The position numbers and the translations under genes were made by a program. Shown here piece by piece: positions 1-6,364 of a stretch of DNA of 8,175 nt. The stretch spans positions 1 through 8,175 of the forward strand of contig CAYZXK010000071.1 in assembly GCA_964482395.1 (NCBI GenBank), in the 5' to 3' direction. Under the pieces are notes generated by a model that worked only from the letters and a program-made list of their open reading frames with translations, searched no databases and had not been told where the DNA came from. The DNA is from CAYZXK01 sp964482395. GTDB taxonomy: Bacteria > Planctomycetota > Phycisphaerae > UBA1845 > Fen-1342. Positions within the stretch are counted from its first letter, which is position 1. Every line of letters begins with the position of its first letter.

Positions 1-380
1 ACCTACTGCTCACCTCAATCGCCTCGATCTCGCTGATCGTAGGCGGAGTCGGCATCATGAACATCATGCTGGTCTCGGTGACCGAGCGGACCAGGGAAAT
101 CGGGCTGCGGATGGCGATCGGAGCCAACTCGACGCACATTCTGGGGCAGTTTCTGTGCGAGGCGGTGGTGCTGTGTGCCGTCGGGGGGCTGATCGGCTTT
201 GTTGCCGGCTGGGGCGTTGCCCGGCTGGTGTCCGCCCGCCTGGGATGGGAGACCGAGGTATCCTATTGGATGGCCGGGGTGGCGATCGGCTTCGCCACCG
301 CGGTAGGGTTGTTCTTCGGCTTTTACCCGGCCTGGCGGGCCAGTCGGCTGGATCCCATCCAGGCCCTGCGCTACGAATAG
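1..380 (+). CDS. MacB/FtsX-type ABC transporter permease, C-terminal part (5' end outside window)
   Basis: This is the C-terminal 125 residues of an ABC transporter permease of the MacB/LolC/FtsX family. The frame is open from the left edge (first whole codon at position 3) to TAG at 378-380. Directly visible are the signature around the third-last membrane helix, VGGVGIMNIMLVSVTERTRE, followed by IGLRMAIGA, two further hydrophobic helices, and the family ending FFGFYPAWRASRLDPIQALR. The usual MacB role is to couple ATP hydrolysis in the cytoplasm to movement of substrates, often peptides, antibiotics or lipoproteins, from the periplasmic side. The ATPase and the periplasmic domain lie outside the window, so the substrate and any partner genes cannot be named. 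The gene ends 46 bases before dxr, and a hairpin in that gap may separate the two transcripts. It is not a truncated pseudogene; only the window edge cuts it. Confidence 0.93.
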   Translation, partial: LLLTSIASISLIVGGVGIMNIMLVSVTERTREIGLRMAIGANSTHILGQFLCEAVVLCAVGGLIGFVAGWGVARLVSARLGWETEVSYWMAGVAIGFATAVGLFFGFYPAWRASRLDPIQALRYE

Positions 381-393
381 GGCCGTTGCCGGG

Positions 394-416
394 CGGAACC
401 GGCAAGCCCGGTTCCG
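394..416 (+). terminator. Perfect 9-bp hairpin between the permease gene and dxr; possible terminator without a U-run
   Basis: CGGAACCGG (394-402) and CCGGTTCCG (408-416) are exact reverse complements around a 5-base loop. After one mismatch, two more G-C pairs can form outside. It sits 14 bases after the permease stop and ahead of dxr. No T-run follows, so it does not match a standard intrinsic terminator. It could instead mark an mRNA end or processing site, or stabilise the 3' end of the permease message. The structure is seen directly; the role is inferred. Confidence 0.45.
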
Positions 417-426
417 GCCAAGGGCG

Positions 427-1617
427 ATGTCCGCGGGGCCGGTTCTCCCGGCTATACTGTTCGACGTGTCTCGCCGCGTAATCATCCTGGGTTCGACCGG
501 CTCGATCGGACGCTCCGCACTGGAGGTGGCGGCCGCGCTGCGCGAGGAAGTCACCGTGGTCGGCCTGGCCGCCCGACGCAACTGGCAACTGCTGGCCGAG
601 CAGGCGGTGCGGTTCCGGGTCGGGGCGGTGGCGATCGCAGAGGAGGCCCACTACGACAACCTGCGGCGCATTCTGCCAACCGGCACCCGGCTGCTGGCCG
701 GTCCGGACGGGCTGGTGGAGCTGGTGCGGACCTGCGATGCGGACTTCGTGCTGGCGGCCGTCGTTGGCGCCGATGGGCTGCCGGCAACGCTGGCTGCGGT
801 GGATCGCGGCCTGGATGTCGGGCTGGCCAACAAGGAGTCGCTGGTCATCGCCGGTTCGCTGCTGATGCCGCTGGCCGCCCAGCGCGGCGGAGCGGTCATC
901 CCGGTCGACAGCGAGCACTCGGCCGTATTCCAGGCCCTGCATGCCGGACGGCGAGAAGAGGTACGCCGCATTCACCTGACCGCCTCGGGCGGCCCTTTCT
1001 GGCAGTGGTCGGCCGAGCAGATCGAACGGGCCACCCTGGCCGACGCGCTGAACCATCCCACCTGGTCGATGGGCCCCAAGATCACCATCGACAGCGCCAC
1101 GATGATGAACAAGGCTCTGGAGATCATCGAGGCCCAGTGGCTTTTCGGGTTGGCGCCCGAGCAGATCGAAGTCCTGATCCACCCCGAGTCCATCGTGCAC
1201 TCCATGGTGGAATTCCGGGACGGCTCGATCATCGCGCAGCTCGGCCGGCCGGACATGAAGACGCCGATCCAGTATGCCATGACCTACCCACGGCGCCTTT
1301 CGGGAATCGTGGAGCCGCTGGACTGGCGGCAGGTGCGCGGCTTGCACTTCGAGCCCCCGGATTTCGAGCGGTTTCCGGCCCTGCGGCTGGGTTATCAGGC
1401 AGCCCGACAGGGCGGATGCAGCGGCGCCGTTCTGAATGCCGCCAACGAAGCCGCGGTGGCCCGTTTCCAGGCCGGTCAGATACCCTTTGGCGGGATCGTC
1501 CGGGTCGCGGAGCAGGTCTGGCGTCGCCAGCCGGCGGTGGCCCGGCCCGGCCTGCAAGACATTCTGGCGGCCGACGCCTGGGCCCGCCGGGAGGTGGAGC
1601 GATGCCTGGGATGCTGA
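427..1617 (+). CDS. dxr: 1-deoxy-D-xylulose 5-phosphate reductoisomerase (DXR/IspC)
   Basis: This cytoplasmic enzyme converts DXP to 2-C-methyl-D-erythritol 4-phosphate with NADPH and a divalent metal, the committed step of the MEP isoprenoid pathway. Counted from ATG 427 the protein has 396 residues, close to the 398 of E. coli. The NADPH-binding GSTGSIG is at 22-28 and LANKESLV at 133-140. The metal ligands by family alignment are D161 and E163 in PVDSEHSA, and E232 in NKALEIIEAQWLF. The substrate-loop LTASGGPF is at 184-191, HPTWSMGPK at 210-218, and IHPESIVHSMVEF at 251-263. All key residues are present. The start is uncertain: GTG at 466 would give a 383-residue protein beginning just before the Rossmann strand, as in most family members, whereas the 13 extra residues from ATG 427 look non-conserved and its AAGGG is only 2 bases upstream. 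The 3' end overlaps rseP by 16 bases. Confidence 0.97.
   Translation: MSAGPVLPAILFDVSRRVIILGSTGSIGRSALEVAAALREEVTVVGLAARRNWQLLAEQAVRFRVGAVAIAEEAHYDNLRRILPTGTRLLAGPDGLVELVRTCDADFVLAAVVGADGLPATLAAVDRGLDVGLANKESLVIAGSLLMPLAAQRGGAVIPVDSEHSAVFQALHAGRREEVRRIHLTASGGPFWQWSAEQIERATLADALNHPTWSMGPKITIDSATMMNKALEIIEAQWLFGLAPEQIEVLIHPESIVHSMVEFRDGSIIAQLGRPDMKTPIQYAMTYPRRLSGIVEPLDWRQVRGLHFEPPDFERFPALRLGYQAARQGGCSGAVLNAANEAAVARFQAGQIPFGGIVRVAEQVWRRQPAVARPGLQDILAADAWARREVERCLGC
453..458 (+). promoter_or_regulatory. Possible -10 element TATACT close to the alternative dxr start (GTG 466)
   Basis: TATACT fits the TANNNT -10 pattern and ends 7 bases before GTG 466. If used, transcription would begin almost at that GTG, giving a leaderless dxr message. 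It is an AT-rich island in GC-rich sequence and contains an ATA codon in the ATG 427 frame. No TTGACA-like -35 is visible 15-19 bases upstream. The match is seen in the sequence; its function is inferred and weakly supported. Confidence 0.25.
1590..1594 (+). promoter_or_regulatory. Ribosome binding site GGAGG that fixes the rseP start
   Basis: GGAGG lies inside the end of dxr with a 7-base spacer to ATG 1602. It supports ATG 1602 over any of the upstream in-frame codons, where the frame stays open only because it is antiphase to dxr. Confidence 0.7.
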
Positions 1618-3890
1618 TCGGAGAGTTGGACAACACGGTGGCGCCCGGCCAGACGCTATTGCAGTGGCTGCTGAGCGGCTACCTATTCCTGAAGGTCCTG
1701 ATCGGCTTCTCCATCATCATCTTCGTTCACGAACTCGGGCACTTCCTGACCGCCAAGTGGATGGGCATCCGGGTCGATCGCTTCGCGATCGGCTTTTTCC
1801 AGCGGGTCTGCGGCTACCGCCGGGGCGAAGGCTTCACCTTCGGTCGCCGACCGGATTACAAGCCCGAAGAACTGGCCGCCAAAGGTTACGGCGAGACCGA
1901 CTACTGCCTGAACCTGCTCCCGTTCGGGGGCTACGTGAAAATGCTGGGCGAAGACGACGTACTCATCAACGACGCCACCGGAGAGGTGAAAACCACCACC
2001 GACCCCCGGGCCTTCACCAACCAGCCGGTAGGACGTCGAATGCTGGTCGTCTCGGCCGGCGTAATCTTCAACCTCCTTTTCGCGCTCGTGGTATACAGCC
2101 TGGTGTTCTTAGGTCCGGGTACCCGAAAGGTCGCGCCGGTGATCGGTCGGGTGGAGGCCGGCAGCCCGGCCGCTAATGCGGGCCTCCTGCCCGGCGACCG
2201 AGTCTTGGAGATCAACGGGTCCCACGTCGACTCATTCGACGACATCCTTCTCGCAAGCATGCTGTCCCGGGGACCTCTGCGTCTGCGGGTGCAGCGCGGG
2301 GGCGCAGCGCTGGACAAAGAGCTGGCGGTGGACCTGGGTTCGACCGAAGCTGGCAAGTACCCCACCGGCGGCCTGGTCTGGACGGTCACCACCACCGTGT
2401 CCGAGGGCATCCTCTCCGCCCGCGATCCCCAGGGCCTAATGCCCGGCGACCAGGTCACGCACGCCAACGGCCGACCGGTCAGCAGCCTGCTGGAGGTCGT
2501 AGCCGCATTCGAGGCTTGCGGCGGCCGCCCGGTGGAACTTACCGTGCAGCGGCCCGATCCGAAGCAACCCCAGAACCGGCAGACCATCAAGCTGGTGCAG
2601 CGACCGGTGCTGGCAATCGGCCCGGCGCCGGCTGCCGAGGGCGAAGTGTCGGCGACACCTGAGAACCGACACCTGCTGGGCCTGCTGCGCCGACCAGTGG
2701 TGCAGGAGGTAATTCGCGGTGGCCCGGCCCAAGCCGCTGGCTTCCAGGCCGGCGACGTGATTTGCCAGTGGGGTACGGTACTCAACCCGCTGTACCGGGA
2801 TATCAGCCGCAGCACGGAGTCCGCCCCGGCAACGCCCATCCCAGTGGTGGTCGAGCGGGAGGGACGGACGGTCCAGCTCACGGTGACGCCGAAGCGACCG
2901 TTCAGTCTGCTGCGGTCGCGTCCCCCCCGGGTGGGGCTGGCCTTTGGCGAGGAGGACATGCGGCCGGTCGTCGCGGACGTGGTACCCGGCACGCCGGCCG
3001 AGGAACTGAATCTGCCCCGGGGGGCCATGATCCTGGCGGTCAACGGCCAGCCGGTGGAAACCTGGTTTGACGTTTTCGAAGCCCTGAAGGCCGCGGCCGG
3101 GGGCGTGGTCAGCATCCGCTATCGCAGCGGCCAGGAAGAGGCCGTCGGACAGATGCGGGTGCCCGCCAGCGTGGTGGACGCCCTCAACCTCCCGCCGACC
3201 GCCAGAATCCACTCCATCGACGGCCAGGATCGAATAACCCTTCCGGGCGGTAAGACGGTCATGCTGCCCTCGCCGCTGGCGGTCCGCAAACTCCTGGAAA
3301 AGAACCTCGGTCGCACCGTGACGGTCGAGTATTCCAGCAGCCTGCTGGACCCGACCATCCAAGTCGGCTCGTTCGCCGTAAGCAGCGACAACCTCGACCC
3401 GTGGCAACTGCGAGTCGTTTACCAGTACGACCTCGAGCCGTACTACACGCGGCTGAGCACGATCGTCAACGCGGGCGGCAACCCGCTCCGGGCCTTGGCA
3501 ATGGGAGCCCGCCAGACCGGACAGGACCTGTGGAGCGTTTATCGTATCCTTCGGGGACTGCTCTCTCCCCGCGGGCGGGTGGGAATACGGGACGTTTCCG
3601 GCCCGGTCGGCATCTTCGGGCACGCAATCCGCCAGGCTGAGTCCGGGCTGTCTAACCTGATGTTCTTCCTGGCCTACATCTCAGCCAACCTGGCCGTGAT
3701 CAACTTCATACCGCTGCCCGTGGTGGATGGAGGACTGATGCTGTTTCTGCTGCTGGAGAAGATCCGCGGCAAACCGCTGGGCCTCAAAGTCCAGATGATC
3801 ACGACCATCGTTGGCCTGAGCCTGATCGTACTCTGCTTTGTGCTGGTGACTTTTCAGGACATCGTCAAGCTGTGGGGCGGAAACCTGTGA
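1602..3890 (+). CDS. rseP: Site-2 intramembrane zinc metalloprotease RseP family, enlarged with several PDZ-like domains
   Basis: This inner-membrane protease belongs to the RseP/RasP/MmpA family, which cut transmembrane segments of anti-sigma factors and remnant signal peptides. The 762-residue protein has HELGH at 43-47 (zinc ligands H43 and H47, catalytic E44) in the first membrane helix. LPFGGYVKM (106-114) is the membrane-associated loop before helix 2 (about 148-171). SGPVGI is at 666-671. N701, P704 and D709 in NFIPLPVVDGG supply the third zinc ligand, near helix 3 (about 685-705), and helix 4 is at about 730-752. E. coli RseP has about 450 residues. Here the region between helices 2 and 3 is about 510 residues and holds PDZ-like units at about 178-246, 262-333, 363-430, 443-522 and perhaps 523-592. 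The first and fourth show clear GLLPGDRVLEING and LPRGAMILAVNG cores. An insertion of about 20-25 residues (66-100) precedes the loop. The gene overlaps dxr by 16 bases and the next gene by 4. Membership is sure; the PDZ count is my reading. Confidence 0.96.
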   Translation: MPGMLIGELDNTVAPGQTLLQWLLSGYLFLKVLIGFSIIIFVHELGHFLTAKWMGIRVDRFAIGFFQRVCGYRRGEGFTFGRRPDYKPEELAAKGYGETDYCLNLLPFGGYVKMLGEDDVLINDATGEVKTTTDPRAFTNQPVGRRMLVVSAGVIFNLLFALVVYSLVFLGPGTRKVAPVIGRVEAGSPAANAGLLPGDRVLEINGSHVDSFDDILLASMLSRGPLRLRVQRGGAALDKELAVDLGSTEAGKYPTGGLVWTVTTTVSEGILSARDPQGLMPGDQVTHANGRPVSSLLEVVAAFEACGGRPVELTVQRPDPKQPQNRQTIKLVQRPVLAIGPAPAAEGEVSATPENRHLLGLLRRPVVQEVIRGGPAQAAGFQAGDVICQWGTVLNPLYRDISRSTESAPATPIPVVVEREGRTVQLTVTPKRPFSLLRSRPPRVGLAFGEEDMRPVVADVVPGTPAEELNLPRGAMILAVNGQPVETWFDVFEALKAAAGGVVSIRYRSGQEEAVGQMRVPASVVDALNLPPTARIHSIDGQDRITLPGGKTVMLPSPLAVRKLLEKNLGRTVTVEYSSSLLDPTIQVGSFAVSSDNLDPWQLRVVYQYDLEPYYTRLSTIVNAGGNPLRALAMGARQTGQDLWSVYRILRGLLSPRGRVGIRDVSGPVGIFGHAIRQAESGLSNLMFFLAYISANLAVINFIPLPVVDGGLMLFLLLEKIRGKPLGLKVQMITTIVGLSLIVLCFVLVTFQDIVKLWGGNL

Positions 3891-4732
3891 ACCGGGCCGA
3901 CCGCTTGCGGCCTTCCGGTTACCGACCGGGCAGGTCACGCACCCCGGGGAACCTGGACCGTACCTGGGATCGGGTGGCCGACTGGTATGACAAGCTGGTC
4001 GGCGATAAAGGCTCGGACTACCACCAGCAGGTGGTCCTGCCGGCCACTCTGCGCCTGCTGGATCCGCAGCCGGGCCAGCGAATTCTGGATCTCTGCTGCG
4101 GACAGGGCGTGCTGGCGCGGGCTTTGCTGGAATATGACCCCGGGCTGGTGGTGGCGGTGGACGCCAGTCCGCGGCTGATCGCCGCCGCCCGAGCCCGCGG
4201 CCCGCGCGACCGGCGGGTTCGCTACCTGGTCGGGGACGCCCGCCGGCTCGATCATCTGGCCGACGGAACTTTCGACGCCGCCGCCTGCATCCTCGCGGTC
4301 CAGGATACCGAAGGTATGCCGGAATTACTGAGCACCCTGGGGCGGGCCCTGCGCCCGGGCGGATGTGCCGTGGTCATCATGATGCATCCCTGCTTCCGCA
4401 TCCCACGGCAGTCCCAATGGGGATGGGATGAGTCCAAACGCATTCAGTACCGGCGCCTGGACCGCTACACCACCCCGATGCAGATCCCCATCCAGACCCA
4501 CCCCGGCCGCGACCCCGCTCGGCACACCATCTTTTACCACCGACCGCTGGCCGATTACCTCAACGCGCTGGGCCAGGCCGCGCTGGCAGTGGTAGCCTGC
4601 GAAGAACTGCTGACTCATCGGCGGCCCGAGCCGGGCGGCCGCAGCCGGGCCGAGAGCCGCGCGGCACAGGAGTTCCCCATCTTCCTGGCCCTGAAAGCCG
4701 TTAAACTCCCCTCGCAGGAGACCAAGAACTGA
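3887..4732 (+). CDS. Class I SAM-dependent methyltransferase, substrate unknown
   Basis: This is a predicted soluble methyltransferase of 281 residues with the class I Rossmann fold. SAM-binding motif I is ILDLCCGQGVLA (66-77). The acidic residue expected to hold the ribose is D92 in VVAVDASP, followed by GDARRL (117-122) with a likely adenine-contact Asp, FDAAACILAVQD (129-140) and LRPGG (155-159). A distinctive stretch, HPCFRIPRQSQWGW (167-180), comes next; I recall similar segments in uncharacterised methyltransferases, and it probably lines the acceptor pocket. The start is GTG 3887, whose GTGA overlaps the rseP stop. Starting later would cut the WDRVADWYDKL segment that looks like the true N-terminal part of the family. 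The stop overlaps the next start by one base. It could act on a small molecule, a quinone or a lipid; nothing in the sequence decides. Confidence 0.88.
   Translation: MNRADRLRPSGYRPGRSRTPGNLDRTWDRVADWYDKLVGDKGSDYHQQVVLPATLRLLDPQPGQRILDLCCGQGVLARALLEYDPGLVVAVDASPRLIAAARARGPRDRRVRYLVGDARRLDHLADGTFDAAACILAVQDTEGMPELLSTLGRALRPGGCAVVIMMHPCFRIPRQSQWGWDESKRIQYRRLDRYTTPMQIPIQTHPGRDPARHTIFYHRPLADYLNALGQAALAVVACEELLTHRRPEPGGRSRAESRAAQEFPIFLALKAVKLPSQETKN
4716..4720 (+). promoter_or_regulatory. Ribosome binding site AGGAG for the second methyltransferase gene
   Basis: AGGAG lies in the last codons of the preceding gene with an 11-base spacer to ATG 4732. The spacing is slightly long but it supports this start, together with the one-base TGATG stop-start overlap. 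Confidence 0.45.
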
Positions 4733-5733
4733 TGCCCGCCTGGAATGCCGACTCGATCCTCACGCTGGCCAGAGGGTTCATGGAAAGCCGGATTCTGTTG
4801 ACCGCAGCCGAGCTGGACCTGTTCAGCCTGCTGGCTTCTTCGCCCCTCACGGTCCAAGAGATCGCCGGCCGGCTGAAAGCGGAACCCCGGGCTCTGACCA
4901 TCCTGCTGGATGCCCTGGCCGGAATGCAACTGCTGAGCAAGTCAGAGGGGCGATATTACTGCCCGCCGGAGCTGGCGGCCCATCTGGCGGCGGACATGCC
5001 GGAGTCGGTCCTGCCCATGGTGCTACACGCGGCGGGGCTGTGGAGGCGGTGGGGCGAACTGACCGGGATCGTGCGCGGACAGGCTGACGCCCGAGCCCGG
5101 GCCCAGACTCCCCAAACTGAAGCTGGTCAAAAAGCGTTCATCGGAGCCATGCACGTGGTGGGTCGGGCGGCCGCCCCGGCCATCCTCGCCGCCATCCAAC
5201 CTGGCCGGGCCCGGCGGCTCCTGGATGTCGGCGGAGCGTCCGGCACCTACACGCTGGCCTTCCTCCAAGCCTGCCCACAAATGCAGGCCACCCTGTTCGA
5301 CCTGCCGCCGGTCATCGAAATGGCCCGCGCCCGGCTGGCTCAGGCCGGGGTACTGGAACGAGTGAAACTGGTGGCGGGCAACTTCGAGCAGGACGAGCTG
5401 CCCCCCGGCCACGACCTGGCTTTGCTCTCGGCGATCATCCACCAGAACAGCCCGGAACAGAACCTGGACTTGTACCGGAAAGTCTGGCGGGCGCTGGATC
5501 CCGGCGGCCGCTTGATCATCCGCGACCACGTCATGAATCCCGATCGGAGCGGGCCGCGGGCCGCAGCCGTGTTCGCAGTCAATATGCTCACCGGCACCGC
5601 CGGCGGCAACGTCTACACCTTCGAGGAAGTACGAAGCGGCCTGAGCCAGGCCGGTTTCGAGCGGATCCGACTCATCCAACCCAGCGGCGAGCTGATGAAC
5701 GGGCTGATCGAAGCCTACAAGCCGGGCGGCTGA
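4732..5733 (+). CDS. O-methyltransferase-like protein (acetylserotonin/hydroxyneurosporene type) with N-terminal winged-helix domain
   Basis: This 333-residue protein has the layout of the Methyltransf_2 family of small-molecule O-methyltransferases. An N-terminal dimerisation/winged-helix region (about 8-90) contains ESRILLTAAELDLF and a helix-turn-helix-like SPLTVQEIAGRLKAEPRAL. The SAM-binding domain follows: LLDVGGASGTYT (163-174), TLFDLPPV (187-194) where D190 should bind the ribose, VKLVAGNFEQDELP (211-224), LSAIIHQNSPEQN (232-244) and LDPGGRLIIRD (255-265). H237 lines up with the catalytic His of plant and mammalian enzymes, but the usual next residue Asp is Gln (Q238). TFEEVRSGLSQAGF (296-309) is the typical C-terminal segment. 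It starts at ATG 4732 within the preceding stop codon, so the two methyltransferases are probably made together and could act on one pathway. The real substrate is unknown, and an O-acceptor is inferred from the family only. Confidence 0.9.
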   Translation: MPAWNADSILTLARGFMESRILLTAAELDLFSLLASSPLTVQEIAGRLKAEPRALTILLDALAGMQLLSKSEGRYYCPPELAAHLAADMPESVLPMVLHAAGLWRRWGELTGIVRGQADARARAQTPQTEAGQKAFIGAMHVVGRAAAPAILAAIQPGRARRLLDVGGASGTYTLAFLQACPQMQATLFDLPPVIEMARARLAQAGVLERVKLVAGNFEQDELPPGHDLALLSAIIHQNSPEQNLDLYRKVWRALDPGGRLIIRDHVMNPDRSGPRAAAVFAVNMLTGTAGGNVYTFEEVRSGLSQAGFERIRLIQPSGELMNGLIEAYKPGG

Positions 5734-5749
5734 GCCGACCGCCGACCGG

Positions 5750-6259
5750 TCATCGCCGCGGGCGGCCGGGGCCGCAACTCCACCAGAGGGAAACCGCGGT
5801 CGGATAAAGCGTATTGAGTCGCGCCAGGGCCCGGCGGGCCTGTTCGGCCGTCCACGGCGGGCGAGAGCGAATCTTGTCGACCAGGAACCCGGCCTCGATG
5901 AAGGCCGGATTGGACAATCGCAGGGTTCGGACTGAGCGATCGGTTGCCAAATGCACCAGGACCGTGCTCTGAGTCGCCAGGCACTGGAGCGTCCGAATGC
6001 CGGATACCGTGCGGGCGTCGATCTGACAGTCGTAAGTGCTGGCATCACTCCGGGCTAGCCGCAGGAGCAATGCCACCAGCGGCACGTTCTCAAGCTCCCA
6101 GGTGCCCCAGCGCAGCTCGGCCGGGCAGTTGATCGGATACTTCTTTAGCCCCCACCTGGTCAGTCGCAGGAACAGCTCGACCTGGCTATAGTGCGTGACC
6201 GGAAGCAATGACTCCGGAGGCGCGTCGATGACCGCCTGCGGTATTCGAACCAGCCCCAT
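5750..6259 (-). CDS. Hypothetical protein, 169 residues, family not recognised
   Basis: I do not recognise this protein. The frame runs from ATG at 6259-6257 to TGA at 5752-5750. Its codons show the strong G/C third-position preference of the neighbours, and the translation has a balanced composition, which argues that it is real. It has no signal peptide, no convincing membrane helix and no metal-binding cluster; cysteines are at 45, 78, 93 and 162. The first half is rich in Leu and Trp (LFLRLTRWGLKKYP, 29-42; WGTWELENVPLVALLLRLAR, 51-70). The middle (77-118) alternates polar and hydrophobic residues like a beta sheet and includes SVRTLRLSNPAF. The C-terminal part (136-151) is probably helical. 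It lies 98 bases after the thiamine-binding gene on the same strand and ends 16 bases from the convergent methyltransferase gene. No good Shine-Dalgarno is seen. Confidence 0.7.
   Translation of the reverse strand: MGLVRIPQAVIDAPPESLLPVTHYSQVELFLRLTRWGLKKYPINCPAELRWGTWELENVPLVALLLRLARSDASTYDCQIDARTVSGIRTLQCLATQSTVLVHLATDRSVRTLRLSNPAFIEAGFLVDKIRSRPPWTAEQARRALARLNTLYPTAVSLWWSCGPGRPRR
5762..5775. other. GC inverted repeat at the convergent gene ends
   Basis: GCGGCC and GGCCGC flank two G residues within the last codons of the unknown gene on the - strand, 29 bases past the stop of the methyltransferase gene on the + strand. A realistic hairpin has 5 pairs and a 4-base loop. With no T-run on either side it is at best a weak transcription barrier for both directions. 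In sequence this GC-rich it may be chance. Confidence 0.2.
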
Positions 6260-6305
6260 GCACGCTGCCCGTAAAAGTGGGCCGCCGGATCCCCGCGCGC
6301 CAGAT

Positions 6306-6364
6306 GCCTATCGGACGGCAGGTCCTCGGAACCAGGCCGGACGGCTGAGCCGGGCGCCTATCGG
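6306..6364. repeat. Short direct repeat GCCTATCGG, two copies 50 bases apart
   Basis: GCCTATCGG occurs at 6306-6314 and 6356-6364. The second copy covers the TAG stop of the thiamine-binding gene. An additional pair, CGGACGGC, occurs at 6312-6319 and 6338-6345. These fall in the 98-base gap between the thiamine-binding gene and the unknown gene. The repeats are seen directly. They could be a trace of a small duplication, a protein-binding site or chance. Confidence 0.3.

Noticed and set aside
64..1557. Long open frame of 497 codons on the - strand opposite dxr
   Set aside because: It is antisense to a certain dxr gene; the translation is rich in Arg, Pro, Gly and Gln with no motifs, as expected for a GC-rich shadow frame.
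1005..1601. N-terminal extension of rseP through the dxr coding region
   Set aside because: The frame is open but the translation is basic and low-complexity. GGAGG before ATG 1602 and the family's N-terminal helix place the start at 1602.
2436..3623. Long open frame on the - strand opposite rseP, and a second one at 1931..3115
   Set aside because: Both lie opposite the clear protease gene and show composition typical of shadow frames, with no recognisable domain.
5023..6048. 341-codon open frame on the - strand spanning the convergent junction
   Set aside because: It covers most of the methyltransferase gene in antisense and the unknown gene in another frame; there is no domain and the composition is poor.
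6260..6357. Possible promoter or riboswitch ahead of the unknown gene
   Set aside because: No paired -35/-10 and no TPP-box-like conserved pairing could be seen, only short direct repeats and weak GC stems.
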